Below are positions 53,006 to 63,336 of a stretch of 64,000 nucleotides of DNA, piece by piece. Made by a program: the position numbers and the translations under genes. The notes under the pieces were generated by a model. That model was not told the origin of the DNA, made no database searches, and saw only the letters and a program-made list of their open reading frames with translations. Location: positions 1,426,001 to 1,490,000 of the forward strand of contig NZ_CP053084.1 of assembly GCF_013004065.1 (NCBI RefSeq), given 5' to 3'. Each line of letters opens with the position of its first letter. Within the stretch, counting starts at the first letter, position 1. Origin of the DNA: Limnobacter sp. SAORIC-580 (GTDB taxonomy: Bacteria; Pseudomonadota; Gammaproteobacteria; Burkholderiales; Burkholderiaceae_B).

Positions 53006-54331
53006 ATGAAACCTGTCATTGCCCTGGTTGGGCGCCCAAACGTGGGCAAGTCCACATTGTTCAATCGCTTGACCCGAACAAGAGACGCCTTGGTGGCCAA
53101 CCAGCCTGGTCTAACTCGTGATCGCCATTATGGTGTAGGCCGTATTGGCCCCAGAGAATATTTGGTAGTGGACACTGGCGGGCTTGAGCCTGTGGCCAAA
53201 GACGGTATTTACGCCGAAATGGCCAAACAAAGCCGACAGGCAATTGTTGAGTCTGACCTGGTTTTGTTTCTTGTGGATGGTCGCCAAGGCGTCACCCCGC
53301 ACGACCACGTGATTGCCGCAGAGCTGCGCAAGGCCAAGCGAGAAGTAATTCTGGTGGTCAACAAAACCGAGGGCTACACCCACTCGATGGCCGCCGCCGA
53401 CTTCTTCGAGTTGGGTTTGGGCGAACCGGAGACCATATCTGCCAGCCATGGCGACGGCGTGCGCCAGTTGATGGACATTGCTTGTGAAAAGCTGCCTGTG
53501 TTGCCCGAAGATGAAGAGGGCGGAAGGCGCATCAAGGTGGCCATTGCCGGACGTCCCAATGTGGGCAAGTCCACCATGGTAAATACCTTGTTGGGTGAAG
53601 AACGCGTGATTGCGTTCGATTTGCCGGGTACCACTCGCGACAGTATTTATATTGATTTCGAGCGCAATGACAAGCCTTATACCTTGATTGACACAGCCGG
53701 TTTGCGCAAGCGCGGTAAGGTGTTTGAGTCGGTTGAAAAGTTTTCAGTGATTAAAACCCTGCAAGCCATTGAAGACGCCAATGTGGTGATCTTGATGCTG
53801 GATGCCCAGCAGGATATTTCCGATCAAGACGCCTCTATTGCTGGCTTCATTGTTGAAGCGGGGCGTTCACTGGTGTTGGCTGTGAACAAATGGGACAGCC
53901 TGGATGATTACCGCAAGGAACGAATCAAGGCTGAAGTAGGGCGCAAGCTGACTTTCCTGAATTACGCCAAGTTTCATTACGTGTCTGCCACAAAGCCTTT
54001 TGGAATTGCAGCCATGATGAAATCAGTCGATGAAGCGCACGCCGCGGCTTTCGCCAAGTTGTCAACGCCCAAACTGACGCGCCTGATTCAGGAGTGTGTT
54101 GAGCACCAACAACCCCCACGCAAGGGCATATTCAGGCCCAAATTGCGCTACGCGCACCAGGGCGGGCAGAACCCGCCCATTGTGATTGTTCACGGCACAG
54201 CGCTGGATGCCATTCCTGACAACTACAAGCGTTACTTGGAAACCCGAATTCGCGAGCGTTTCAAGCTGGATGGAACGCCGCTTCGGGTTGAATTCCGAAG
54301 CAACGTGAACCCGTTTGACAAGAAAGATTAA
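53006..54331 (+). CDS. der: Ribosome biogenesis GTPase Der
   Basis: A 441-residue double GTPase needed for 50S assembly. Two G domains each have their P-loop ([14 protein letters not shown] at the start and [14 protein letters not shown] near residue 185), with DTAGL-type G3, NKTE/NKWD G4 motifs, and a C-terminal KH-like domain ([22 protein letters not shown]). Its stop codon lies in a 13-bp tandem duplication. hfq, often the next gene, is absent here. Confidence 0.96.
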   Translation: MKPVIALVGRPNVGKSTLFNRLTRTRDALVANQPGLTRDRHYGVGRIGPREYLVVDTGGLEPVAKDGIYAEMAKQSRQAIVESDLVLFLVDGRQGVTPHDHVIAAELRKAKREVILVVNKTEGYTHSMAAADFFELGLGEPETISASHGDGVRQLMDIACEKLPVLPEDEEGGRRIKVAIAGRPNVGKSTMVNTLLGEERVIAFDLPGTTRDSIYIDFERNDKPYTLIDTAGLRKRGKVFESVEKFSVIKTLQAIEDANVVILMLDAQQDISDQDASIAGFIVEAGRSLVLAVNKWDSLDDYRKERIKAEVGRKLTFLNYAKFHYVSATKPFGIAAMMKSVDEAHAAAFAKLSTPKLTRLIQECVEHQQPPRKGIFRPKLRYAHQGGQNPPIVIVHGTALDAIPDNYKRYLETRIRERFKLDGTPLRVEFRSNVNPFDKKD

Positions 54332-54352
54332 CGCGAAAAATTAACGCGAAAA
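54327..54352. repeat. 13-bp tandem duplication across der stop
   Basis: ATTAACGCGAAAA occurs twice in direct succession (54327-54339, 54340-54352). The first copy includes the der stop TAA; the second ends right against the stop of the next, convergent gene. Confidence 0.9.
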
Positions 54353-54667
54353 TCAGAACGGGATTTTGCGGGTCAGGATGTCCTTGTACATCACCCAGTC
54401 ACCCATGAAGCTGTAAAGCGGGTACTTGAATGTGGCTGGGCGGTTCTTCTCGAAAAAGAAGTGGCCCACCCACGCAAATGCATACCCAGTCAGCAAACCA
54501 TACAGCAGCCAAACAGGCTGGCCGGTGGTAATCAATTTGAACAAACACACCAGTGCCAGTGTTGAGCCTACAAAATGCAGTCTGCGACAAGTCAGGTTGT
54601 TGTGTTCAGCCAGGTAAAAAGGATAAAAATCGGCAAAAGTCTGAAATCTGTTTCCGGTTTTTGGCAT
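54353..54667 (-). CDS. DUF962 (Mpo1-like) membrane protein
   Basis: A 104-residue small membrane protein of the Mpo1/YGL010w family. ATG 54667 is chosen because GGAG lies 8 bases upstream; ATG 54673 is in frame. Conserved parts are FADFYPFYLAEHNNLTCRRLH, FAWVGHFFFEKNRPATF and PLYSFMGDW, with His residues that bind iron in the yeast dioxygenase Mpo1, which shortens 2-hydroxy fatty acids. Whether the bacterial protein has that activity is unproven. Confidence 0.85.
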   Translation of the reverse strand: MPKTGNRFQTFADFYPFYLAEHNNLTCRRLHFVGSTLALVCLFKLITTGQPVWLLYGLLTGYAFAWVGHFFFEKNRPATFKYPLYSFMGDWVMYKDILTRKIPF

Positions 54668-54818
54668 GCCCATGTCTCCATTTGTTTATTTTTAGTCGTT
54701 GTAGTTTACATCCCTTGCCGCTTCAGGCCTGTATCTGCTCAGAAATTTGGACTTGAAAGCTGTGGCATTTCGGGTAGGATGAATAAAACGACCATAAGAA
54801 TATTTTAGGAGGTTTGTG

Positions 54819-55292
54819 ATGCAAGTTAAAGAAGTCCTGCGTGTAAAGGGCAACACGCTTTTTACTGTCACCCCTGATACTCATTTGTCCGACTGCGTGG
54901 TTACCATGGCTGATCATGACGTGGGTTCATTGGTGGTGATGGACAAAGGGGCGCTGGCCGGCATCGTAACCTTCCGCGAAGTGATACGTGTTCTGGCCAA
55001 ACGGCAAAAAGAGCACCGCACCGGCCCCACGCCGCCTGTGGCTGAAATTGTGGTTCGCGAGGTCATGAACACAGAGCCCACCGTGGCCACCCTGGATATG
55101 GAGGTGGATAGCCTTCGCAAACTGATGCTTGAGAATCACCAGCGCTATTTGCCCGTGATGGATGGAAACACACTGTGCGGTGTGATTTCGTTTCACGACG
55201 TGGCCAAAGCGGTGCTTGAGGAACAAGGGTTTGAGAACAAAATGCTGAAGGGCTACATTCGCGATTGGCCCATGGAAGAAAGCAGCAATTGA
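54819..55292 (+). CDS. CBS domain-containing protein
   Basis: A 157-residue protein made of two CBS domains (FTVTPDTHLSDCVVTMADHD and PTVATLDMEVDSLRKLMLEN onward), which as a pair bind adenine nucleotides or SAM and act as energy sensors. No attached enzyme domain. ATG 54819 has TAGGAGG 7 bases upstream, a strong ribosome site. The target is unknown; the next gene, 33 bases on, encodes an FAD oxidoreductase. Confidence 0.9.
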   Translation: MQVKEVLRVKGNTLFTVTPDTHLSDCVVTMADHDVGSLVVMDKGALAGIVTFREVIRVLAKRQKEHRTGPTPPVAEIVVREVMNTEPTVATLDMEVDSLRKLMLENHQRYLPVMDGNTLCGVISFHDVAKAVLEEQGFENKMLKGYIRDWPMEESSN

Positions 55293-55325
55293 GTTGAAAA
55301 CAAAAGCAGTACAGGTGGTATCAAA

Positions 55326-56354
55326 GTGAAAAAAAGAGTTGCGATTGTTGGTGCGGGCATGTCGGGTTTGGCCTGCGCACGCGAATTGGTTCAGCTGGGT
55401 CACGAGGTTACTTTGTATGAAAAAAGTCGTGGCCCGGGGGGGCGCATGCCTACGCGCTGGCTAAATCGAGACATTGATCCCCCTTTGGGCTTTGATCATG
55501 GTACCCAGTATTTTCAGGCTTCGTCCCCGGCATTTGTTGAATTGATTGACCAGGCCCAAAAGGTGGGTGCTGTGGCGCCTTGGGCTGGTTCTGTTGTTAA
55601 TTTGGGCTACGGGCTTTCCTCCCCCCATGCAAGCACGACCACGCGGTGGGTGGGTACGCCTGGAATGGCCAGTTTGGCGCGCTTCATGGCCCATGGGCTT
55701 GATGTTCGTTTGCAATGCCGGGTGGCTGGTGTTGTTCGCACTGAGGGTGTTTACCAATTAACCCTGCACCTGGCTGATGGCACCGTCAGGGTAGAGTCTG
55801 GCTTTGATGCGGTGATTAGTGCTGTGCCGGCCGAGCAGGTGGTGCCGTTGTTTGATGAAGTTCACAAACCCTTGGCGCAATTGGCCGTTGCTGTTGAATC
55901 CAGCGTTACTTGGTCTGTCATGCTCACGCCTCGCGAGGCTGTGAAAGTAGATTTCGATGGGGCCTTCGTGGTGGACAGCCCATTGGGCTGGATTTGTCGC
56001 GATTCCTCAAAGCCTGGCAGGGCTGTGGGTGACCGTTGGATCTTGCAGGCCACTGCCGATTGGTCTCGACTTCATCAGGACTACGCTGCCGAGGAAGTGG
56101 GCAAGATGCTGCTCGATGTGTTTTGCAATGTGACTGGCCAGTTGATCGAAGAGCCTTTGACGGTTACCGCGCATCGCTGGTTGTATTCGTTGCCCAGCAA
56201 CCCGGTGGGTATGCCTTGTTATTTCAGCGAGGAACACATGCTGGGTGCATGTGGAGACTGGCTTAATGGTGCGCGGGTGGAAGACGCATTTTTGAGTGGT
56301 CACACACTGGGGCATCAGCTGTCGAACGCATTCAGCAGTACTTTGATTCAGTAG
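55326..56354 (+). CDS. FAD-dependent amine oxidase/renalase-like protein
   Basis: A 342-residue oxidoreductase. GTG 55326 is preceded by AGGTGG. The N-terminal Rossmann fold binds FAD: VAIVGAGMSGLACARELVQ, then YEKSRGPGGRMPTRW. FDHGTQYFQAS and the C-terminal ACGDWLNGARVEDAFLSG resemble bacterial renalase-like proteins that oxidise dihydropyridine-type NAD(P)H isomers or amines. Substrate unknown. The stop lies in an 11-bp tandem repeat. Confidence 0.85.
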   Translation: MKKRVAIVGAGMSGLACARELVQLGHEVTLYEKSRGPGGRMPTRWLNRDIDPPLGFDHGTQYFQASSPAFVELIDQAQKVGAVAPWAGSVVNLGYGLSSPHASTTTRWVGTPGMASLARFMAHGLDVRLQCRVAGVVRTEGVYQLTLHLADGTVRVESGFDAVISAVPAEQVVPLFDEVHKPLAQLAVAVESSVTWSVMLTPREAVKVDFDGAFVVDSPLGWICRDSSKPGRAVGDRWILQATADWSRLHQDYAAEEVGKMLLDVFCNVTGQLIEEPLTVTAHRWLYSLPSNPVGMPCYFSEEHMLGACGDWLNGARVEDAFLSGHTLGHQLSNAFSSTLIQ

Positions 56355-56411
56355 CAACTCAGTAGCAACTGAGCAGCAAATAAGTTGCAATTGAGAAGTC
56401 GCAATTGAGTA
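56349..56411. repeat. Two tandem duplications after oxidoreductase gene
   Basis: CAGTAGCAACT is repeated head to tail (56349-56359, 56360-56370); the first copy holds the gene's stop TAG. Then GTTGCAATTGAGAA (56384-56397) is followed by GTCGCAATTGAGTA (56398-56411), differing at two bases. The two sets are partly complementary to each other and could form a weak hairpin. Confidence 0.85.
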
Positions 56412-56484
56412 AGCTCAACACCCGCGCCGTTCAGGTGCGGGATATTCCGATAAAATAATGTTTTGCCTATTCGAGTGAACACGC

Positions 56485-57591
56485 ATGTCCGGAAGCAGCC
56501 TGGGTCGCCTTTTTGTGGTCAGTAATTTTGGGGAAAGCCATGGGCCCGCCATTGGTTGTGTGGTTGATGGCTGCCCACCCGGTTTGCCTTTGACTGAAGC
56601 AGATTTGCAGGCCGATTTGGATCGACGCAAGCCAGGCACTTCCCGCCATGTCACTCAGCGTCAGGAAGCAGACCAAGTTGAAATTCTTTCCGGCGTTTTT
56701 GAAGGCGTGACAACGGGTGCTCCAATTGGTTTGTTGATTCGCAATCAAGATCAGCGCAGCAAAGACTACGGCAACATCATGGACACGTTTCGCCCCGGTC
56801 ATGCCGATTACACCTACTGGCACAAATACGGCATTCGTGATTATCGCGGAGGCGGGCGCTCATCGGCCCGCATGACAGCTCCCATGGTGGCTGCGGGTGC
56901 TATCGCGAAAAAATGGTTGACCAGCAAGCTGGGTATCGAGATCCGTGGTTGCATGACTCAAATTGGTGAGGTGGATATTCCGTTTTCCACTTGGGACGAT
57001 GTGCACACCAATCCTTTCTTCGCGCCGAACAATGGAAAAGTTGCCGAGCTCGAGGCCTACATGGACACCCTGAGAAAGTCCGGCGATTCTTGCGGGGCAG
57101 GCTTGCGTGTTCAGGCCACTGGGGTACCGGTGGGTTTGGGTTCGCCTTTGTACGACAAACTGGATGCTGATATTGCCCACGCCATGATGAGCATTAACGC
57201 TGTAAAGGGTGTTGAAATTGGTGCCGGTTTCGCTTGTATCGCTCAAAAGGGTTCTGAGCATGGCGATGAAATGACCCCTGAGGGCTTTGGATCTAATCAC
57301 GCAGGCGGTATTCTCGGTGGTATTTCAACAGGGCAGAACATCGAAGTTCGTATGGCGATCAAGCCAACGTCCAGCATTCGCTTGCCCAGAAAGTCGATCG
57401 ACAAAGCGGGCAATCCGATTGATGTTGAAACCTACGGTCGCCACGACCCTTGTGTTGGTATTCGTGCAACGCCAATCGCAGAGGCCATGCTGGCTTTGGT
57501 CATTATGGATCACCTGCTGGTGCACCGCGCGCAGTGTGCAGACGTTCAGGTGGACACTCCTCAAATTCCACCTGGCATTTCCAATTATTAA
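56485..57591 (+). CDS. aroC: Chorismate synthase
   Basis: A 368-residue enzyme of the shikimate pathway that makes chorismate from EPSP using reduced FMN. Signatures: [56 protein letters not shown] and [16 protein letters not shown]. Length typical. It is followed 27 bases later by an MFS permease gene. Confidence 0.97.
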   Translation: MSGSSLGRLFVVSNFGESHGPAIGCVVDGCPPGLPLTEADLQADLDRRKPGTSRHVTQRQEADQVEILSGVFEGVTTGAPIGLLIRNQDQRSKDYGNIMDTFRPGHADYTYWHKYGIRDYRGGGRSSARMTAPMVAAGAIAKKWLTSKLGIEIRGCMTQIGEVDIPFSTWDDVHTNPFFAPNNGKVAELEAYMDTLRKSGDSCGAGLRVQATGVPVGLGSPLYDKLDADIAHAMMSINAVKGVEIGAGFACIAQKGSEHGDEMTPEGFGSNHAGGILGGISTGQNIEVRMAIKPTSSIRLPRKSIDKAGNPIDVETYGRHDPCVGIRATPIAEAMLALVIMDHLLVHRAQCADVQVDTPQIPPGISNY

Positions 57592-57618
57592 GTCCTCAAC
57601 CAAAAAGCGGGCAGGCAT

Positions 57619-58800
57619 TTGCAACTGGGCTGGTTAGCGCTTTTTTACGCAGCGTATTTCGCATTTGTCGGCTTGTATTCGCCGTTTTTAGGGCCTTACC
57701 TGAAATCGATTGGCCATAACCTGGATGTGATCGCCCTGGCTTTGGGCATGATGCAGTTGATGCGAATTGTCGGCCCCTTTGCCTGGGGTTGGCTAGCGGA
57801 CCACACTGGTAACCGGGTTCGCTGGATTCGACTTGGCACCTTTGCGGGTTTTTGTTTTGCAGCCCTTGCGTTCTGGTATCAGCAAACGCCTTCTCACCTC
57901 ATTGTTCTTGTGTTGTTGTTGAACCTGAGTATTTCAGGTTTGGTGCCCATGTCCGATTCATATGCCATGGAGCGTTGTGCCGGTTGTACTGGCCAATATG
58001 GCCAGGTGCGTTTGTATGGCTCACTGGGCTTTGTGTTGGCAGTGCTGGTTTTCGGGGCTGTGGCTGATCGCTTTGGTTTTGCCTCTTATCCGTTTTGGGC
58101 TTGCGCCATGTTGCTGCTCGGGTTTGTAGCAGCCTTGAAATTCACGCCCGATTCTCCCCGGGTGACCAGTACGGAAAATTCAATCCTGTTCACCGGCAGT
58201 GGCTTCAAGCGCCTGTTGTTGCCAGGTCCCATGCCACTTTTCTGGTTGGCTGCATTTTTCATGATTTTCGCGCATGGGGTTTTCTATGCCTTTTTCTCGC
58301 TTTACCTGCTCGAGTTCAATTATTCCGAAATGAGTATTGGTGGCTTGTGGGCATTTGGTGTGATGTGTGAAGTGGTGTTTTTTGCCCTTCAAGCCCGCTT
58401 TTTCAAACGCTTTTCCCTGAACACCTGGCTTTGCGTCAGCTTCGCAGCGTGCGCATTCCGGTTTGCCCTGACAGCGGCATTCCCTGAATACGGCTGGCTG
58501 ATGCTTTTTGCACAGGGTTTGCATGCTTTAACTTTTGCGGCACACCACACCGCCACAATTTCCTGGTTGCGAGAAAACTTGCCAGTCAAGCTGGTGGTTC
58601 GTGGCCAAGCCATGTATGCCACCATTGCATATGGGCTTGGTGGATCTGCCGGTACATTTTTAGGCCGCTTCGCATGGGAGTGGGGCGGGCCTGCCAGTGC
58701 ATTTGCCATGGCCTCGGTCAGTGGTTTGATTGCCCTGCTTCTAGGTTGGCGCTTTACGATTGCCAGCAAGCAGCCAACTTCGGCACTTTTGTCGGGATAA
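57619..58800 (+). CDS. MFS transporter, HcaT/PPP type
   Basis: A 393-residue permease with about 12 hydrophobic helices. TTG 57619 is the start; AGG lies just upstream and the protein opens directly in helix 1 (LALFYAAYFAFVGLYSPFLG). WLADHTGNRVRW is the loop 2-3 MFS motif, and GQVRLYGSLGFVLAVLVFG is typical of the phenylpropionate permease (HcaT) group. Substrate unknown; aromatic acids are one option given the group and the neighbour aroC, but this is inference. Confidence 0.85.
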   Translation: MQLGWLALFYAAYFAFVGLYSPFLGPYLKSIGHNLDVIALALGMMQLMRIVGPFAWGWLADHTGNRVRWIRLGTFAGFCFAALAFWYQQTPSHLIVLVLLLNLSISGLVPMSDSYAMERCAGCTGQYGQVRLYGSLGFVLAVLVFGAVADRFGFASYPFWACAMLLLGFVAALKFTPDSPRVTSTENSILFTGSGFKRLLLPGPMPLFWLAAFFMIFAHGVFYAFFSLYLLEFNYSEMSIGGLWAFGVMCEVVFFALQARFFKRFSLNTWLCVSFAACAFRFALTAAFPEYGWLMLFAQGLHALTFAAHHTATISWLRENLPVKLVVRGQAMYATIAYGLGGSAGTFLGRFAWEWGGPASAFAMASVSGLIALLLGWRFTIASKQPTSALLSG

Positions 58801-58890
58801 ACTGTCGAATGCAGGTAATTGATGTCAACTTTGCAGCATTGAGCGCCGTTTCTACAGAACGGTTTTACTGACAATTACAGGTGAAAAACA

Positions 58891-59724
58891 ATGGTATTTT
58901 CTGGATTGAAGCGACGCACCACATTAACGCTGAGCCTTGCGTTTTCAACTGGTGTGCTGGCCGCGTGTTTAACCACTCAAACCACCTCTGGTGGGGCGGT
59001 TGGGGTTGATCGTTCCCAGTTTGTGCTTGTTTCCTCAGCAGAAGTGGATGCCGCAGCAGCCAAAGGTTATGCCGATGTGATCGCCAAGGCGCAAAAGGAA
59101 GGCAAACTGAACAGGGATGCCAAGCAGGTGGCCAGGGTGCGTGCCATTGCCAATCGCCTGATTCCCCAAACTGTGGCATTCCGGCCGGATGCGCCACAGT
59201 GGAAATGGGAAGTCAATGTGATTGAATCTGACCAACTCAATGCCTGGTGCATGGCGGGCGGAAAAATCGCGTTTTACTCGGCTTTGATTGAAAAACTGGC
59301 GCTGACTGATGATGAAATCGCGGCCATCATGGGGCACGAAATTGCCCATGCTTTGCGGGAACACAGTAGGGAACGAATTTCGCAGCAACTTGCCACGAAT
59401 GTTGGACTGGATCTGGCTTCGGCAGTTTTTGGTTTGTCGCGTGGTGCATCCGATCTTGCGGGTATGGCCGCCAATGTGGCAATTTCACTGCCGTATGGCC
59501 GTTCTCATGAAGTGGAATCAGACCGAATTGGCGTGGAGTTGGCCGCGCGTGCAGGCTACAACCCCCGTGCTGCAATCAGTGTTTGGCAGAAGATGAGCCG
59601 GGCTGGTGGTGGTTCACCACCCGAGTTGTTGTCTACGCACCCATCGCCCGAAAACCGGATCCAGGATCTCGAGGTTTATTCAGCCAGGGTGCAACCTTTG
59701 TATGAGCAAGCCAAGAAGCGTTAA
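58891..59724 (+). CDS. M48 family metalloprotease, lipoprotein
   Basis: A 277-residue periplasmic zinc protease. A lipoprotein signal ends in LAAC (about residue 26). The catalytic HEIAHALREHSRER motif and the third zinc ligand in HEVESDRIGVELAARAG are intact, with a STHPSPENRI end. This is the layout of LoiP/BepA-type proteases acting in outer-membrane protein quality control, without the TPR domain of BepA. Confidence 0.9.
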   Translation: MVFSGLKRRTTLTLSLAFSTGVLAACLTTQTTSGGAVGVDRSQFVLVSSAEVDAAAAKGYADVIAKAQKEGKLNRDAKQVARVRAIANRLIPQTVAFRPDAPQWKWEVNVIESDQLNAWCMAGGKIAFYSALIEKLALTDDEIAAIMGHEIAHALREHSRERISQQLATNVGLDLASAVFGLSRGASDLAGMAANVAISLPYGRSHEVESDRIGVELAARAGYNPRAAISVWQKMSRAGGGSPPELLSTHPSPENRIQDLEVYSARVQPLYEQAKKR

Positions 59725-59884
59725 GCACCGGCGAGCAAGTTGATTTTGAGGCGCAGCCATGCCGGCTGTGCTGCAAGGCCGGGGCTGGCTGTGGCATAAT
59801 CAGGGGTTATTCTCTAAGCAATTTGCTGCTCCGTTCAGCGGAACAAACCCGTTGAATGAGTCAGCCCGAAGCAGGTCCTTGAAA

Positions 59885-61285
59885 ATGGCAAAAACTCTTT
59901 ACGACAAACTCTGGGAAAGTCATGTGGTGCGCACCGAAGAAGATGGCACCTCACTGATTTACATCGACCGCCATTTGCTGCATGAAGTGACCAGCCCCCA
60001 AGCCTTTGAAGGTTTGGAGCTAGCTGGCCGCGACCTGTGGCGCAACAGTGCCAACCTGGCTGTGGTGGACCACAACGTGCCTACCACTGACCGTTCCAAA
60101 GGCATCGCCGACCCAACTTCGCGATTGCAGGTTGAAACACTGGACAAAAATGCAAAAGCCCATGGCCTGACCTACTTCGATATCAAAGACTTGCGCCAAG
60201 GCATTGTGCATGTGATCGGGCCCGAGCAGGGCGCAACCTTGCCTGGCATGACCGTGGTTTGCGGCGATTCGCACACCAGCACCCATGGCGCCATCGGTGC
60301 GCTGGCATTTGGTATCGGTACCTCGGAAGTTGAGCACGTTATGGCCACCCAGTGTTTGCTGATGAAAAAAGCCAAAAACATGCTGGTGCGCGTGGAAGGT
60401 ACTTTGGGCAAGGGTGTTTCTGCCAAAGACGTGATTTTGGCCATTATTGGCAAAATTGGTACGGCTGGCGGTACCGGGTATGCCATTGAATTTGCGGGCT
60501 CCGCCATTCGCGGATTGTCTGTTGAAGGTCGCATGACCATGTGCAACATGGCCATCGAGGGCGGTGCACGCTCTGGCATGGTGGCCGTCGACGAAAAAAC
60601 AATCGAATACGTGAAAGGTCGCCCATTCAGCCCGAAAGGCGAGATGTGGGATACGGCAGTTGCTTATTGGCAAACCTTGCATTCAGATGAAGGTGCACAT
60701 TTCGACCATGTGGTTGAGCTGCGTGCGGAAGACATTAAACCGCAGGTGAGCTGGGGTACTTCACCAGAAATGGTGACTGATGTGCACGGTGTGGTGCCAG
60801 ACCCCGCTTCGGTGGCCGACCCGGTGAAGCGCCAGGGCTACGAGCGTGCCTTGCAGTACATGGGCTTGAAGCCTTTGCAGAAAATTGAAGACATCAACGT
60901 GGATACCGTGTTCATTGGTTCTTGTACCAATTCGCGCATTGAAGATTTGCGCGACGCTGCGGCGGTGGTGAAGGGCAAGAAAAAAGCGGAAACGGTCAAA
61001 TTGGCCATGGTGGTCCCTGGGTCGGGCTTGGTCAAAGCGCAGGCTGAAAAGGAAGGTTTGGACAAAATATTCCTTGAAGCCGGGTTTGAGTGGCGAGAGC
61101 CCGGTTGTTCCATGTGCCTGGCCATGAATGCGGATCGTTTGGGCAGTGGGGAGCGTTGTGCCTCCACCAGCAACCGGAATTTTGAAGGACGTCAAGGTGC
61201 GGGCGGCCGTACACACCTTGTCAGCCCGGCCATGGCGGCTGCGGCAGCGATTGCAGGCCATTTCACTGATTCCAGAACCTTTTAA
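59885..61285 (+). CDS. leuC: 3-isopropylmalate dehydratase large subunit
   Basis: A 466-residue aconitase-family enzyme of leucine synthesis. ATG 59885 matches the family start ([15 protein letters not shown]); the open frame back to 59759 is not coding. Substrate and cluster motifs: [34 protein letters not shown] and [10 protein letters not shown], supplying the three Fe-S cysteines. The 160 bases before it contain a CATAAT box (59793-59798), a possible -10, with no clear -35. Works with LeuD encoded downstream. Confidence 0.96.
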   Translation: MAKTLYDKLWESHVVRTEEDGTSLIYIDRHLLHEVTSPQAFEGLELAGRDLWRNSANLAVVDHNVPTTDRSKGIADPTSRLQVETLDKNAKAHGLTYFDIKDLRQGIVHVIGPEQGATLPGMTVVCGDSHTSTHGAIGALAFGIGTSEVEHVMATQCLLMKKAKNMLVRVEGTLGKGVSAKDVILAIIGKIGTAGGTGYAIEFAGSAIRGLSVEGRMTMCNMAIEGGARSGMVAVDEKTIEYVKGRPFSPKGEMWDTAVAYWQTLHSDEGAHFDHVVELRAEDIKPQVSWGTSPEMVTDVHGVVPDPASVADPVKRQGYERALQYMGLKPLQKIEDINVDTVFIGSCTNSRIEDLRDAAAVVKGKKKAETVKLAMVVPGSGLVKAQAEKEGLDKIFLEAGFEWREPGCSMCLAMNADRLGSGERCASTSNRNFEGRQGAGGRTHLVSPAMAAAAAIAGHFTDSRTF

Positions 61286-61303
61286 AACAAAGGAGTGTTT
61301 GAT

Positions 61304-61441
61304 ATGAAGATCGTTTCCGTATTTCTGCTTGCTTTGTCAGCCCTGTCATTGTCCGCTTGCAACACCATTGAGGGCATGGGCAAGGACATCAAGGCGGGCG
61401 GCGCTGCCATTGAACGCACCGCAGACGAAAACAAGAAGTAA
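61304..61441 (+). CDS. Entericidin A/B family lipoprotein
   Basis: A 45-residue lipoprotein too short for most gene calls. AAAGGAG lies 8 bases before ATG 61304. The signal peptide (MKIVSVFLLALSALSLSAC) ends in a lipobox with Cys19, and the mature part NTIEGMGKDIKAGGAAIERT is the entericidin pattern. In E. coli, entericidins form a toxin-antidote pair; single copies between leuC and leuD are common in this order. Role here unknown. Confidence 0.9.
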   Translation: MKIVSVFLLALSALSLSACNTIEGMGKDIKAGGAAIERTADENKK

Positions 61442-61532
61442 TGTTTACTGGTATTTCTAAGCTGTGCAGGCAAGCGTTTGCTTGCTTGTATGGTTTGAAC
61501 TCCGGATCAACCGGAATATTCACGGATTAATT

Positions 61533-62174
61533 ATGGACAAATTTGTAACCCACACTGGCATTGCCGTTGCATTGAACCGCGCCAATGTGGACACCGATGC
61601 CATCATCCCCAAACAGTTTCTGAAAAGCATCAAGCGCACCGGTTTCGGCGAGCACTTGTTCGATGGTTGGCGTTACCTGGACGAAGGCGAGCCTGGCATG
61701 GATTGCACCAAGCGCCCCCTGAATCCTGATTTCGAGCTGAACAAGCCAGAATTCAAAGGCGGCACCGTGTTGGTCGCAGGTCCCAACTTCGGGTGTGGGT
61801 CCTCCCGTGAGCATGCGCCCTGGGCGCTGCAACAGTATGGTTTCAAGGCGGTTATTTCCAGCAGTTTTGCGGATATCTTCTTCAATAATTGCTTTAAAAA
61901 TGGTTTCTTACCCATTGTTTTAAAAGAAGAAGAGCTGAAAGAAGTTTTCGCCGCAATTGATGCAAAACCTGGCATTGAGATCACAGTAAGTCTTGAGCAC
62001 CAAACCGTGAGCATTGCTGGAAAAAGCTACAGCTTCAATGTAGATGCATTCCGCAAGCATTGCCTGATGAATGGCTTTGACGACATTGGCCTGACTTTGC
62101 AGCATCGCGATGACATTGTGGCTTTCGAGAAAAACCGCCTGGCCAACCAGCCTTGGCTTGCCAACACAATCTAA
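61533..62174 (+). CDS. leuD: 3-isopropylmalate dehydratase small subunit
   Basis: A 213-residue partner of LeuC. ATG 61533 matches the family N-terminus ([20 protein letters not shown]). Signatures: [16 protein letters not shown] and [19 protein letters not shown], the swivel-domain active-site loop. Length typical. Starts 91 bases after the entericidin gene and ends 23 bases before leuB. Confidence 0.96.
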   Translation: MDKFVTHTGIAVALNRANVDTDAIIPKQFLKSIKRTGFGEHLFDGWRYLDEGEPGMDCTKRPLNPDFELNKPEFKGGTVLVAGPNFGCGSSREHAPWALQQYGFKAVISSSFADIFFNNCFKNGFLPIVLKEEELKEVFAAIDAKPGIEITVSLEHQTVSIAGKSYSFNVDAFRKHCLMNGFDDIGLTLQHRDDIVAFEKNRLANQPWLANTI

Positions 62175-62197
62175 ATATAAAAAAGCAGAGAACACGA

Positions 62198-63292
62198 ATG
62201 ACTTTAAAAATTGCCGTAATGCCCGGTGACGGCATTGGCCCGGAGATTACCGCGCAGGCTGTCAAGGTGCTTGAAGCCCTGAAAACCGATGGCTTGAACA
62301 TCGAGTTTGAGCACGCATTGATCGGTGGCGTGGCCTACCGCGAAAAAGGCGTGCCTTTGCCGGAAGAGACCGTGGCTTTGGCCAAAGCTTCGGATGCTGT
62401 GTTGTTTGGCGCTGTGGGTGACTTTTCTCTCGATACGCTCCCGCGCCATTTGCGGCCAGAGCAAGCAATTTTGGGCATTCGCAAAGCCTTGAATCTGTTT
62501 GCCAATTTCCGCCCCGCGATGGTCTATGATGAGTTGGCTGATGCGTCTACCCTACGCCCTGAAATAGTGGCAGGACTGGACATTCTGATTGTTCGTGAAC
62601 TGACTGGCGATATTTACTTTGGAACGCCGCGTGGCAACCGCATCGCCGAGGATGGTCCATTTAAAGGCGAGCGTGAGGCATTTGACACTATGCGCTACGC
62701 TGAAACTGAAATTCGCCGCATTGCCCATGTGGCCTTTCAAGCGGCACAAAAGCGTGGTGGCAAGCTGTGTTCGGTTGACAAAGCCAACGTGCTGGAAACT
62801 ACCCAGTTTTGGCGTGACATTGTGACTGAAGTAGGCAAGGAATACAGCGATGTCGAATTAAGCCACATGTACGTTGACAACTGTGCCATGCAGTTGTTGA
62901 AAAACCCAAAGCAGTTCGACGTCATCGTGACGGGTAACCTGTTCGGTGATATTTTGTCAGATGAAGCGTCCATGTTGACTGGCTCTATCGGCATGTTGCC
63001 ATCGGCCTCGCTGAATGAATCCAATTTCGGTTTGTACGAGCCAATTCATGGTTCCGCGCCCGACATTGCTGGCAAAGACCTGGCTAACCCCATGGCCACC
63101 GTGCTTTCTGCAGCGATGATGCTGCGTTACACCTTTGGCCTTGAAGATTATGCAAACCGCATTGAGAGCGCAGTGAAAACGGTGTTGGCCACTGGCCCGC
63201 GTACGGGTGACATTTGGCGCGATGGCAAGGCGCGCACCGGAACAGCGGGTATGGGTGATGCAATTGTTGCGGCACTGGCCAAGCAACAATAA
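62198..63292 (+). CDS. leuB: 3-isopropylmalate dehydrogenase
   Basis: A 364-residue NAD-dependent decarboxylating dehydrogenase, third step of leucine synthesis. ATG 62198 opens with [14 protein letters not shown]. Other motifs are [24 protein letters not shown] (specificity loop), [18 protein letters not shown] (metal-binding Asp residues) and [18 protein letters not shown]. Length typical. Confidence 0.96.
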   Translation: MTLKIAVMPGDGIGPEITAQAVKVLEALKTDGLNIEFEHALIGGVAYREKGVPLPEETVALAKASDAVLFGAVGDFSLDTLPRHLRPEQAILGIRKALNLFANFRPAMVYDELADASTLRPEIVAGLDILIVRELTGDIYFGTPRGNRIAEDGPFKGEREAFDTMRYAETEIRRIAHVAFQAAQKRGGKLCSVDKANVLETTQFWRDIVTEVGKEYSDVELSHMYVDNCAMQLLKNPKQFDVIVTGNLFGDILSDEASMLTGSIGMLPSASLNESNFGLYEPIHGSAPDIAGKDLANPMATVLSAAMMLRYTFGLEDYANRIESAVKTVLATGPRTGDIWRDGKARTGTAGMGDAIVAALAKQQ

Positions 63293-63336
63293 AGCGAAAT
63301 CGCAATTCAAGAATTTAAAAGTACTGGAGTTTTTTT

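Noticed and set aside
60020..60682. A 220-residue minus-strand open frame, and a similar one at 26106-26609
   Set aside because: Both are His/Gln-rich mirror frames of leuC and of the TRAP permease, with no start signals.
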